21,453 nucleotides of DNA from a virus: IMG/VR virus record IMGVR_UViG_3300025093_001524, positions 1 through 21,453 of that record. One strand, 5' to 3'. How positions within the stretch are numbered: position 1 is the first letter of the stretch; every line of letters starts with the position of its first letter. The translations under genes were made by a program, and so were the position numbers. The notes under the pieces were generated by a model that worked only from the letters and a program-made list of their open reading frames with translations, was not told where the DNA came from and ran no database searches. Shown here one piece after another: positions 6,660 to 13,959 of this stretch.

Positions 6660-7462
6660 GTTAAGTTTTCATTTAACCATTGGATAATTTTATTGTCAGG
6701 TTTCCATTTAAGTAGTTTATATAGATCAGAAGTATCAGCTATAGATGTTACTATTTCACCGGGCCTGGGAGGTTCATATTCCTTAAATTTACCTATCAAA
6801 TTAGCAATGTCTTTTATCAATGTTCCTTCCCCCGTACCAATTTGAATTGAGTCTACAGGAATTTTATTCCAATTTAAGTTTAAATTAGCTAATTTGTAAA
6901 TAGACTCACATACATCGTCAACATGAACAAAATCTCTTACATTATTACCATAATTGTATAAATGTATGATTTTATTTTTATCTCTTATATTTTTAAACAA
7001 GTTAATAACACTATCACTAGTATCACCATCACCATATACATTAAAAAACCGAAGAGCCAAAGCATTAACACCCCAATTTTCCCTAAAATGTTTTATATAC
7101 TGTTCATTTACTTGTTTAGTAAAACCGTAAAAGGTAGAAGACATTTTATCTGTTACAGCTGCTGAAGATGCATGAAAAAGTTGTATACTTTTATTAAATC
7201 TAAGACTGTTTAATATATTAAAAAGACCTGTAACGTTAGTATCGTGATAATTTTTTAAATTACACTCACCAAAATTAGTTTTTAACCCAGCTAGATTTAC
7301 TACAATATCATGATCTTCGATAATTTTAACTTTTTTACTATCAAATTTTGTTATATCGAAAGTATCTATATCAACAGCGGTAACAGTTTGATTTTTATCG
7401 AGTAAAAACCTACTTAAATTTTTACCAATAAAACCTTTACCGCCAATTAAAAGGTATTTCAT
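6656..7462 (-). CDS. NAD-dependent sugar epimerase/dehydratase, extended SDR
   Basis: A 268-residue protein with Rossmann loop GGKGFIGKNL (7-16), a VVNLAG strand (54-59) typical of nucleotide-sugar epimerases, a HASSAAV segment (98-104) carrying the catalytic Ser region, and Y112-x3-K116 (YGFTK). RFFNVYG (about 150-156) and RDFVHVDDV (about 183-191) are family hallmarks of GalE-like enzymes. It is somewhat shorter than a typical GalE (about 330). Substrate unknown: UDP-glucose/galactose or another NDP-sugar. Its start overlaps the stop of the GDP-mannose epimerase gene (ATGA), so the pair are translated together and may act in one pathway. Confidence 0.88.
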   Translation of the reverse strand: MKYLLIGGKGFIGKNLSRFLLDKNQTVTAVDIDTFDITKFDSKKVKIIEDHDIVVNLAGLKTNFGECNLKNYHDTNVTGLFNILNSLRFNKSIQLFHASSAAVTDKMSSTFYGFTKQVNEQYIKHFRENWGVNALALRFFNVYGDGDTSDSVINLFKNIRDKNKIIHLYNYGNNVRDFVHVDDVCESIYKLANLNLNWNKIPVDSIQIGTGEGTLIKDIANLIGKFKEYEPPRPGEIVTSIADTSDLYKLLKWKPDNKIIQWLNENLT

Positions 7463-8529
7463 TTATCGAGGTCGATTTGCTGCTTTATCCATCTATAAGT
7501 TGTTTGCAACCCATCTTTTAGCCGGTATTTGGGTGACCATCCAAGTTTTTCTTGAATAAGAGTATTATCGCTATTTCTACCCTTAACGCCTGTTGGAGCA
7601 TCGAGTTTATATTCCCGTTTAACGGTGAATCCTTTGATAGATTCCAATACAGTGACCATATCATTAATAGACACCATTTCATCTGAACCAATATTTACCG
7701 GTCCTGTAAAATCAGATTGCATTAATCTACGAATACCTTCAATACACTCTCTAATAAACAAAAATGAACGGGTTTGTTTACCATCACCCCAAATTTCTAA
7801 CGTTCCGCCTTTTTCGATTTCAGCAAATTTACGACATAGTGCAGCAGGGGCCTTTTCTCTCCCTCCTTTATATGTTCCCTCAGGTCCGTAAATATTATGA
7901 AAGCGTGCAATACGAACGGGAATACCCCTATTCCTATTATAAGCAAGGTATAACCTTTCGCTAAATAGTTTTTCCCATCCATATTCACTGTCTGGGTTTG
8001 CTGGGTATGCTGAACTTTCTTCACAGTTAGGGTTCTCCGGGTCTAATTGGTTATGTTCTGGGTACATACACGCAGAGCTACTGTAGAAAATTTTAGTGTC
8101 AATAGGTTCGTAAGAAATATGATTTAAACGAGCTTCATGATACCAATCAGATCGAACATACTGGTTCAATTCATCTACAGCCTTTAATATATTTAAGTTG
8201 ATAGATGCCGAGTTCTGCATAACAGCTGCATCGTTCTCCCCAGTGAAAATATAACCAGCTCCTCCCATATCAGCAGCAAGTTGGTAAATTTCGTCAAATT
8301 GTTCTCTATATTGTTTAGGAGTACTACTATAAAAATCTCCTGTAGCTACTATTTCTTTTACAAAATCATAATTAGTTAAATCACCACCAATAAATTCATC
8401 AGCGTCTGTTTTCGAAAATTCAGGTTCTTTTAGATCCACTGCTCGAACCCAGTAACCTTCTTCTTTAAGACGGGTAACAAGGTGACTTCCAATAAAACCA
8501 CCTCCACCGCAAACTAGTGCTCTTTTCAT
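7459..8529 (-). CDS. GDP-mannose 3,5-epimerase
   Basis: A 356-residue extended SDR with strong resemblance to plant GDP-mannose 3,5-epimerase (GME). It has CGGGGFIGSHL (7-17), LAADMGGAGYI (84-94), SSSACMYPE (150-158), YGWEK (183-187), RFHNIYGPEGTYKGGREKAP (209-228), then WGDGKQTRSFLFI and PVNIGSDEMVSIN. The residues known as catalytic in the Arabidopsis enzyme (C145, Y174, K178, K217) all have counterparts at a constant offset of 9: C154, Y183, K187, K226. The reaction expected is conversion of GDP-D-mannose to GDP-L-galactose and/or GDP-L-gulose, in the cytoplasm. The likely use is L-galactose-type units for a glycan or a DNA modification, together with the adjacent epimerase and glycosyltransferase. 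It has its own promoter-like element. Confidence 0.93.
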   Translation of the reverse strand: MKRALVCGGGGFIGSHLVTRLKEEGYWVRAVDLKEPEFSKTDADEFIGGDLTNYDFVKEIVATGDFYSSTPKQYREQFDEIYQLAADMGGAGYIFTGENDAAVMQNSASINLNILKAVDELNQYVRSDWYHEARLNHISYEPIDTKIFYSSSACMYPEHNQLDPENPNCEESSAYPANPDSEYGWEKLFSERLYLAYNRNRGIPVRIARFHNIYGPEGTYKGGREKAPAALCRKFAEIEKGGTLEIWGDGKQTRSFLFIRECIEGIRRLMQSDFTGPVNIGSDEMVSINDMVTVLESIKGFTVKREYKLDAPTGVKGRNSDNTLIQEKLGWSPKYRLKDGLQTTYRWIKQQIDLDK

Positions 8530-8536
8530 ATAAAGT

Positions 8537-8564
8537 ATTATATCAAATAATCTTATTAGATCAA
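8537..8564 (-). promoter_or_regulatory. Promoter-like element for the GDP-mannose epimerase gene
   Basis: TTGATC (8559-8564), 16 bases, a perfect TATAAT (8537-8542), then 7 bases to the ATG at 8529 on the minus strand. The -35 box overlaps the last codons of the amidotransferase gene. Confidence 0.62.
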
Positions 8565-9167
8565 TGCAAAAGGGTTATTACTTTTAAATTTACCCACCGC
8601 AGTAATAGTATCCTTAATAAGATAAACAACTCCATCTTTTAAAGATTCGCTATTTTCAAATTTTACTGATGAAAATGTATCCTTATTGTAAAATAATGTA
8701 CTTCCTTGTTTAACCAAATACATATTACCACTTAATTTATTAATTATCCAACAAGCAAAAGTACCTTCTAATAAACTACATACATTTTCTATAGAACTTA
8801 GTTCTCCTTTATTCTCCTTATCGAGAAGAGCTGGTATATAACTACTATCGATATCACAATTATGTTCTTTTAAAAGACTTCTATGATTTGTTAAAACACC
8901 GTTATGAGCTACTGCCCACTCACTTAAAACAAATGGGTGTGATGTACTAAAATCATAATTTCTAACTGATGATGTAGGTGCTTGATCATGTGTGAGTATG
9001 TATTTTGCATTGTTTAAAGGTTTAATATACCCCCTACCTCTAGTAGTCATAAATTTATTATCTTTATTCTTAAAGACAGCACTAAATGCAAAACCACCTC
9101 GTTTATGATTCAATTCATACAATGAATCGTATTGTTTTTTATCACTTGTTCCAAATATTGCACACAT
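8556..9167 (-). CDS. Stand-alone class II glutamine amidotransferase domain
   Basis: The start is placed at 9167 because the family needs a cysteine straight after the initiator Met as nucleophile, and the protein then begins MCAIFGT. An in-frame ATG 24 bases upstream would bury that Cys. The 203-residue protein has RGGFAFSA (23-30), THDQAPTS (59-66), AHNG (87-90) with the oxyanion-hole Asn and Gly, and EGTFAC (134-139). The family releases ammonia from glutamine and channels it to a partner domain. No synthetase domain is fused here, so a partner protein is expected. Candidates are the QueC-like enzyme two genes upstream or an unseen sugar or amide synthase. The Arg of the GlmS-type HTRWAT motif is replaced by Gln62. 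The stop of the preceding gene and this ATG are one base apart, with GGAA as a weak ribosome-binding site. Confidence 0.87.
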   Translation of the reverse strand: MCAIFGTSDKKQYDSLYELNHKRGGFAFSAVFKNKDNKFMTTRGRGYIKPLNNAKYILTHDQAPTSSVRNYDFSTSHPFVLSEWAVAHNGVLTNHRSLLKEHNCDIDSSYIPALLDKENKGELSSIENVCSLLEGTFACWIINKLSGNMYLVKQGSTLFYNKDTFSSVKFENSESLKDGVVYLIKDTITAVGKFKSNNPFALI

Positions 9168-9168
9168 A

Positions 9169-9846
9169 TTATTTTTTCCATTTAGTATCATGAATTTTAC
9201 AACAACCTTCAGTCATGTTATAAAAATCACCTTCATTAATATATCGATGGGACTGACCATTTAAATGATAAACTTGAGTGCTTGTAATTAATGCATGTTT
9301 ATAGTCAGGTTTCTGCTTTTTTAATGAATTTACCATGTCATTATCTTGACACCAAAATATAAATTTTTCATCTAAAGGTAAAATTTTATCTAAAACAGAT
9401 TTTTTAAAAATTACACACCACCCGCAAAAATGAGTCCCAACTTCGTCACCTAATACGTACGGTCTTTCTAAACCTTTATGTTTTTCGTGCTTTGGACACA
9501 ACGGAGATGCAGAATCTAAATCTAATTTTTTAATAGTTCTTATTGACCTATCATACCAACCTTCTGAAAACACAAGATCGTTATTAGATATAATTATTAT
9601 ATCAGATTTACAATGTTTGAGACCAATATTAAGAGCTTTATTATAATTAAATTTTTCTTCTAACAAAATTACATTAGCATCTTTATATTTTCGTTTAACG
9701 TCTTTTTCGTAGTTAGAATTAGATTCTATTAAATTAATGTTAAACTTAAATTTTGATTCACTCGAAAGTAAAGATTTAATGCAATTCTGTGTCATTCTAA
9801 ATGACTCTAAATCTTTAGTTACGGATAACATGACTACATCAATCAT
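9169..9846 (-). CDS. Glycosyltransferase, GT-A fold, family 2-like
   Basis: A 225-residue protein with the GT-A layout: an N-terminal strand IDVVMLSVTKDL, an NLIESNSN segment (38-45), NYNKALNIGL (68-77) typical of family 2 enzymes, and SDIIIISNNDL (81-91), where NND (88-90) stands in for the metal-binding DxD. A later FIFWCQDNDM segment fits the acceptor or catalytic-base region of this family. There are no membrane segments, so it is probably a soluble cytoplasmic enzyme. Donor and acceptor are unknown. The neighbours suggest a product of the GDP-mannose epimerase or RmlA branch as donor. The promoter lies inside the start of the divergent plus-strand gene. Confidence 0.85.
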   Translation of the reverse strand: MIDVVMLSVTKDLESFRMTQNCIKSLLSSESKFKFNINLIESNSNYEKDVKRKYKDANVILLEEKFNYNKALNIGLKHCKSDIIIISNNDLVFSEGWYDRSIRTIKKLDLDSASPLCPKHEKHKGLERPYVLGDEVGTHFCGWCVIFKKSVLDKILPLDEKFIFWCQDNDMVNSLKKQKPDYKHALITSTQVYHLNGQSHRYINEGDFYNMTEGCCKIHDTKWKK

Positions 9847-9857
9847 AACAATAAATA
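9830..9857 (+). promoter_or_regulatory. Promoter-like element for the plus-strand gene
   Basis: ATGACT (9830-9835), 16 bases, TAAATA (9852-9857), then 6 bases to the ATG at 9864. The -35 differs from TTGACT by one base. It overlaps the divergent promoter of the glycosyltransferase gene. Confidence 0.4.
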
Positions 9858-9884
9858 TAATAGATGAAAGACAAAGATACTCAA
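9857..9884 (-). promoter_or_regulatory. Promoter-like element for the glycosyltransferase gene
   Basis: TTGAGT (9879-9884), 16 bases, TATTAT (9857-9862) on the minus strand, with 10 bases to the ATG at 9846. It lies largely within the first codons of the plus-strand gene. Confidence 0.42.
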
Positions 9885-10412
9885 TTCTTATTTGAATCTT
9901 ATTTAAAGTCTTTAGAAGAAGGCAGAAAAAAGACTTTCAAAGACAGAGAACGTAAAACTGTTATTGATCCTGATACGGGAGAAGAAAGAAAAGAGTCTTA
10001 TTATGAAATGATGATGAGACTTAAAGGTAAGGGTACGGGTGCAAGAACTAGAGCTTTAAGACAACAAAAAGAAAAAACTAGTTCTAAAGTTAAATTAGGA
10101 AAAAGAGAATTTAAAGTAGCGGACAAAGCTTATGAAGAAAGACTTAACACAGGTCAAAAAGATATTATAAGATTTATTGAAGCAGATGATACCGCGAAAG
10201 CAAGTGATATTCTAAAATTCTTAAAGAAAACAGGAATGGATGCTAAAGAAGCGGAAGTTTTATTAGGTGGCATGATAACTGACGGATTCATAGATGAAGT
10301 ATTTGGTGATACACAAGAAACAGTTAGTGATGAAGATAAAGCGGTAGATATTGAACCTACCGCTATGTTAGACACTGAATACGATGATGGTGACGATTTA
10401 GAAGATATTTAA
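9864..10412 (+). CDS. Unknown 182-residue protein, only plus-strand gene, possible winged helix
   Basis: A highly charged soluble protein. The N-terminal helix TQFLFESYLKSLEEG (6-20) resembles the start of many small T4-like phage proteins. A basic region (about 21-90, with KGKGTGARTRALRQQKEK at 54-71) follows, then a segment at about 98-146 whose helix and turn pattern could be a winged helix-turn-helix: KDIIRFIEADD, ASDILKFLKKTG, DAKEAEVLLGGMITDGFI. The tail is strongly acidic (TEYDDGDDLEDI). DNA binding is therefore plausible but unproven. Codon use looks like that of the neighbours. It is divergent from the glycosyltransferase gene (17 bases between start codons) and convergent with queC, sharing the bases TTAA for both stop codons. 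It could be a regulator or a small virion protein. Confidence 0.85.
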   Translation: MKDKDTQFLFESYLKSLEEGRKKTFKDRERKTVIDPDTGEERKESYYEMMMRLKGKGTGARTRALRQQKEKTSSKVKLGKREFKVADKAYEERLNTGQKDIIRFIEADDTAKASDILKFLKKTGMDAKEAEVLLGGMITDGFIDEVFGDTQETVSDEDKAVDIEPTAMLDTEYDDGDDLEDI

Positions 10413-11206
10413 GAACCTCGACTACCGCCTTTACTTAAAAGAAAATCTACCGGACACGGTTTAGCGTCATATTCTTCCCAAAACACACTAAGGTCTTGTT
10501 TGTATGGTTGAGGGTCAATATACCCAGCTTCACCAAAGCCTTTAATTCTCAAAGCACTACTTGGGGTGGTAGCATCAGCAAGTTCATTTCCACTATAACA
10601 TGTATATGTTTGTGAAAAGTCCACCTTATGTTCTATACCATACTCAATAATATCCTTCTTATCCATGTTAAGCAATGGACACTCAAGAGTAATTCTATTA
10701 GTTCTATTTAGCGCAATAAGTTCACCAAATTTAGTTCTAAATTCTTCACTACCATCCCAGTAACCAGCTAAACTATCAACTTTAGTAGCACCGTGATAAA
10801 TTTTACTTGCACCAATATTTTCTGCATACATTGCAGCAAAGGTTAGAAACAACTGATTACGAAATGGTACATAACTAGCTGGTTGAGCTTCACCCACCAT
10901 ATCATTTACATCGGGATTATCAATATCTTCATTAGTAAGTGAACTAACGTTACTAGTTAATTCTTTTAATACTTGTAAATCAATCGTTTTGTGTACAATT
11001 TTATGATGTTCAAAAGCATGACTAAACGATAAAATTTCAGCTTGTTCAATTTGAGTTTTTGCACACTCAAGTTCCCTTTTATGCCGTTGTCCGTAATCAA
11101 AAGTTAAAAGATGTAACTCATTAACACTGTACTGTTGCATTCGTAACAATACAGCACTATCCATACCACCACTAAACGGCATTACAGCTTTAGTAATTTC
11201 ACTCAT
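10409..11206 (-). CDS. queC: QueC-like PP-loop ATPase (7-cyano-7-deazaguanine synthase family) lacking most of the zinc site
   Basis: A 265-residue protein. The PP-loop SGGMDS (12-17), TFDYGQRH (35-42), YVPFRNQLFL (112-121), YHGATKVDSLAGYWDG (137-152) and ECPLLNMDKKDI (175-186) all fit QueC, which converts 7-carboxy-7-deazaguanine, ATP and ammonia to preQ0. QueC normally ends with four zinc cysteines spaced C-x7-8-C-x2-C-x2-C. Here C203 of TCYSGNEL is kept but the next three positions are D211, T214 and S217, with no gap in the alignment, and the following LRIKGFGEAGYIDP is intact. The enzyme may work without zinc or have changed substrate. No queD, queE, folE or tRNA/DNA transglycosylase gene is in the window. 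Host metabolism or other phage genes would have to supply the precursor. Confidence 0.88.
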   Translation of the reverse strand: MSEITKAVMPFSGGMDSAVLLRMQQYSVNELHLLTFDYGQRHKRELECAKTQIEQAEILSFSHAFEHHKIVHKTIDLQVLKELTSNVSSLTNEDIDNPDVNDMVGEAQPASYVPFRNQLFLTFAAMYAENIGASKIYHGATKVDSLAGYWDGSEEFRTKFGELIALNRTNRITLECPLLNMDKKDIIEYGIEHKVDFSQTYTCYSGNELADATTPSSALRIKGFGEAGYIDPQPYKQDLSVFWEEYDAKPCPVDFLLSKGGSRGS

Positions 11207-11212
11207 AAAATG

Positions 11213-11240
11213 ATTATAGTACCGTTACCAATATTTACCA
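11213..11240 (-). promoter_or_regulatory. Promoter-like element for queC
   Basis: A perfect TATAAT (11213-11218) on the minus strand, 6 bases from the ATG at 11206. The hexamer 16 bases further up is TGGTAA (11235-11240), a poor -35. The -10 position matches the other copies. Confidence 0.4.
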
Positions 11241-12829
11241 TAGTAAAAATCTTCAATTACTAGATAATCCATTTGTGAGTTATTAAGAACCCACATTGCA
11301 TCAGCAATAGTATTAAGAATAGGTTTACCTGCAATATTAAATGAGGTATTTAGAAGAACTCCATGGCCTGCTTTTTGTTCAAAAACCGTTAAAAGATCAT
11401 ACAACCATTCATTTTGTTCTCTTGTTACTGTCTGTAATCTTGCTGTTCCGTCAACATGTGTAATAGATGATAATTTTTCTTGCCATTCTTCTCTTACCCT
11501 TGGGCAATATAACATATGGCGTGATTCACCTTCCCACTCAAAATATTTCGATGCATCTTCTAATCTACAAACAGGTGCAAAAGGTCTATACCATTCACGA
11601 TGTTTTACTTTATGATTAAGAATATCTTTCATTTCGGGGAATGCGGGGTTGCAAATAATGGACCTGTTCCCCAACGCCCTTGGTCCATGTTCACACCTTC
11701 CTCTTGCAACCCCAAAAATTTTACCATTACACAATTCATTAGTTATAATTTCATGTGTTGCAGGTCTTGCTACATTACTTTCAATCCACGCTGGGTATGT
11801 ATTTTTATCTATTAATTCTGTACCACCGTACGTAATATCAATAGGGGTATCGGGCTTATTCCAACCTGCCAAAAGACCCACAGCAATTCCACAGTCATTA
11901 GTATTAGGAGCCACGAAAACACCCCGCTCAGGATAACGTTCTCGTAAGTCAGTACTAAGTAAAATATTAAGGCCGCAGCCACCAGTAATAATAATTGGTA
12001 AGTCATTATATTTGTCTAAGTAGGGTTGAGCTACTTCGTAAAAACATTCTTCAAAAGCCTTTTGTGATGTTGCTGCAACGTCCCAACTTAATTCACTTGC
12101 AAGTCTATTGTTTTCATCAAATACTAACCCACAAGGATCACCAATATAATCTTTCAAATATTGAATATAATTTTCCCCATCAGGTTTAGCATAATAAAAT
12201 TTCTTGAAATGAGGTAACCATTCTTCTCTTACTTTTCCAAAGTTACATAACCCCATTATTTTTCCACTATAAACTAGATTACCATCCGAAATCCATTCTT
12301 GTTTAATATCGGTACAAAAATGAGCAAAACACATGTAAGGAAATCCGAAATCGTAATCGTAATTAGTTCGTTCGGCGGGGTTGGTTTTATCAAGATATGT
12401 AACACCATTGGCTCTATCGGCTGTAAAAATATTGAAAAAACCATCATTACCACCGCCGTCGAAACTAAAAATTAAAGCTTTATTAAAATCTGATTGGTAA
12501 AACGAACCACTTGCATGAGCATGATGATGCCAACCTTCATATACATTTTTAGCAGGAATATAATCTTTATAACTGTAAGTTATATCATCATGTACACATT
12601 CGGTGTTAATATGAATCATATTTTCAAATGGACCTTTTAACCCAAGTTCCTTATCAATATAATCCAGTATAGCGTATACAGCCTCTTCACGATAGCGAAG
12701 AGGCTTATACTGAGCTAAACCGATATTTTTTACATTAAAAAATCGTTCGAATTCAATAACGTGATACTCACCATTATTTTCTAATGCGATCGCGCCATTA
12801 TGAGAGCCGTATATTGCGATGTTAGCCAT
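11225..12829 (-). CDS. O-carbamoyltransferase, NodU/CmcH/TobZ family
   Basis: A 534-residue two-domain enzyme. The N-terminal Kae1-like domain has HHHAHASGSF (101-110) and SFDGGGNDG (122-130), the metal- and nucleotide-binding motifs of this family. GGCGLN (283-288) follows, and the C-terminal YrdC-like part shows GRCEHGPRALGNRS (377-390), a family hallmark. The family uses carbamoyl phosphate and ATP to place a carbamoyl group on a hydroxyl of a sugar, antibiotic or similar acceptor. Size matches NodU-like enzymes (about 550-600). T4-like cyanophages often carry one, target unknown. Here it stands between uvsX (6-base gap) and queC (18-base gap), with sugar genes nearby, so a phage glycan or modified base is the probable acceptor. 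Confidence 0.92.
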   Translation of the reverse strand: MANIAIYGSHNGAIALENNGEYHVIEFERFFNVKNIGLAQYKPLRYREEAVYAILDYIDKELGLKGPFENMIHINTECVHDDITYSYKDYIPAKNVYEGWHHHAHASGSFYQSDFNKALIFSFDGGGNDGFFNIFTADRANGVTYLDKTNPAERTNYDYDFGFPYMCFAHFCTDIKQEWISDGNLVYSGKIMGLCNFGKVREEWLPHFKKFYYAKPDGENYIQYLKDYIGDPCGLVFDENNRLASELSWDVAATSQKAFEECFYEVAQPYLDKYNDLPIIITGGCGLNILLSTDLRERYPERGVFVAPNTNDCGIAVGLLAGWNKPDTPIDITYGGTELIDKNTYPAWIESNVARPATHEIITNELCNGKIFGVARGRCEHGPRALGNRSIICNPAFPEMKDILNHKVKHREWYRPFAPVCRLEDASKYFEWEGESRHMLYCPRVREEWQEKLSSITHVDGTARLQTVTREQNEWLYDLLTVFEQKAGHGVLLNTSFNIAGKPILNTIADAMWVLNNSQMDYLVIEDFYYGKYW

Positions 12830-12835
12830 ATAAGG

Positions 12836-13924
12836 CTATTTACCGTACTTATAGGCAGATTTCAACTTTTTATCCAATTCTGGAATGATAAATTTTTCCC
12901 AAAGATCTTCATCTTTACGCCAATTTTTGTAATAACCAATTTTATCACCCACTTTACGCTTACCGTCTTCACTCTCAATACCAATTTGAAAGGTAGAACC
13001 AGTTTGGGTAAGTATTCCATGGTTAACAGCCATTTCTTTAATACCACTATATTTGTCTAGACCTGATTTATAGTTAAGATAAATTTCTGCTTGCAACAAA
13101 GGGGGTACAAAACGATTCTTGGTAGTTAAAAATCTTAGAGTAGTACCAGAATAGTTACGAGCTTCTGGTAGAATTTCATCTTCATCGTTACTTGCATCCT
13201 GACGTTCGTTTTTCTTAGCAAGCTGACATAGAATAGAAGCCATATATTGTGGTCCACTTCCACCTGCTGCTTGTTTAATCAACGAAGGCATCAAAGCAGA
13301 TGGGTCATCATAGGTATGGTTACTGAATAAAATAGTACAACCAGCAGCTCCTGCTTTATAAGTAAGAATACGCATCATAGATTTAAGTTGTTTAGCTCTA
13401 AGACCCATATCCATTGCAGACTTATCTTTAGCAGCGTCATCTACTTCTTTTTGAGATGCAAGATTACCTAATGAATCAATAGAAATAATAAATTTACCTT
13501 GCAAACCTTTTTCTACAATTGAATCTAAAAATGCGACTACTTGATTTCTACATTGTTCTACGGTATAAACGGGTACATATTTTGTTTTACTTGCATCAAG
13601 ACCCACACCTTCAGTACTTGCAGCATCTACTGCAAACTCAGTATCAAAAATAACAGGGTGTACTCCTTGTTTTTGAGCATTACCTAGAATTTTATTAATG
13701 ATAAAAGTTTTACCTGATTGAGACGGGCCTGCAAACCCTACTAACCTACCTTTTGGTACTCCACCTTCACGACAACTACCACCTAGAATAGCATTTAAGG
13801 CATAACAACCGGTGTCGTACCACGTATCTACATTAGATAAAGAATTTTCACTCAAATATGTTGCTTCGGGATTAAGTTTATCTAAACTTGCAAATACATC
13901 ACTAAATTCATCTTTTTTTGCCAT
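12836..13924 (-). CDS. uvsX: RecA-like recombinase UvsX
   Basis: A 362-residue RecA-fold protein; T4 UvsX has 391. Walker A is GPSQSGKT (66-73) inside GFAGPSQSGKTFIINK. Walker B is FIISIDSLGNL (about 145-155), and LFSNHTYDD (about 199-207) sits at the RecA L1/motif region. Its N-terminus is short and lacks a long oligomerisation helix. Role: ATP-dependent strand exchange on gp32-coated ssDNA, with UvsY (not seen here), for repair and recombination-dependent replication. It begins a new transcription unit directly after a strong terminator and has one of the best promoter matches in the window. Confidence 0.93.
   Translation of the reverse strand: MAKKDEFSDVFASLDKLNPEATYLSENSLSNVDTWYDTGCYALNAILGGSCREGGVPKGRLVGFAGPSQSGKTFIINKILGNAQKQGVHPVIFDTEFAVDAASTEGVGLDASKTKYVPVYTVEQCRNQVVAFLDSIVEKGLQGKFIISIDSLGNLASQKEVDDAAKDKSAMDMGLRAKQLKSMMRILTYKAGAAGCTILFSNHTYDDPSALMPSLIKQAAGGSGPQYMASILCQLAKKNERQDASNDEDEILPEARNYSGTTLRFLTTKNRFVPPLLQAEIYLNYKSGLDKYSGIKEMAVNHGILTQTGSTFQIGIESEDGKRKVGDKIGYYKNWRKDEDLWEKFIIPELDKKLKSAYKYGK
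12837..12865 (-). promoter_or_regulatory. Promoter-like element for the carbamoyltransferase gene
   Basis: TTGAAA (12860-12865), 17 bases, TAAATA (12837-12842), then 7 bases to the ATG at 12829 on the minus strand. It is embedded in the 3' end of uvsX. Confidence 0.4.
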
Positions 13925-13930
13925 ACGAGT

Positions 13931-13958
13931 ATAATAACATATAACCAGATAAAGTCAA
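13931..13958 (-). promoter_or_regulatory. Promoter for uvsX
   Basis: TTGACT (13953-13958), 16 bases, TATTAT (13931-13936) with a TGT extension on its upstream side, then 6 bases to the ATG at 13924 on the minus strand. The -35 box abuts the U-tract of the preceding terminator. It shares TTGACTTTA-N3-GGT-N2-TATGT with the gp32 promoter. Confidence 0.65.
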
Positions 13959-13959
13959 T

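Noticed and set aside
9168-9191. Upstream ATG giving the amidotransferase an 8-residue extension
   Set aside because: Class II amidotransferases need Cys directly after the initiator Met; the ATG at 9167 gives MCAIFGT, whereas the extension would bury the nucleophile and overlap the previous gene.
9851-9857. T4-type late promoter (TATAAATA-like) before the plus-strand gene
   Set aside because: The sequence ATAAATA is close, but other gene starts show a -35 plus TATAAT arrangement and not the bare T4 late box, so I read it as the -10 of that element.
11600-12189. Several plus-strand open frames inside the carbamoyltransferase gene
   Set aside because: They lie opposite conserved catalytic motifs and overlap one another in different frames, as expected by chance in low-stop antisense sequence.
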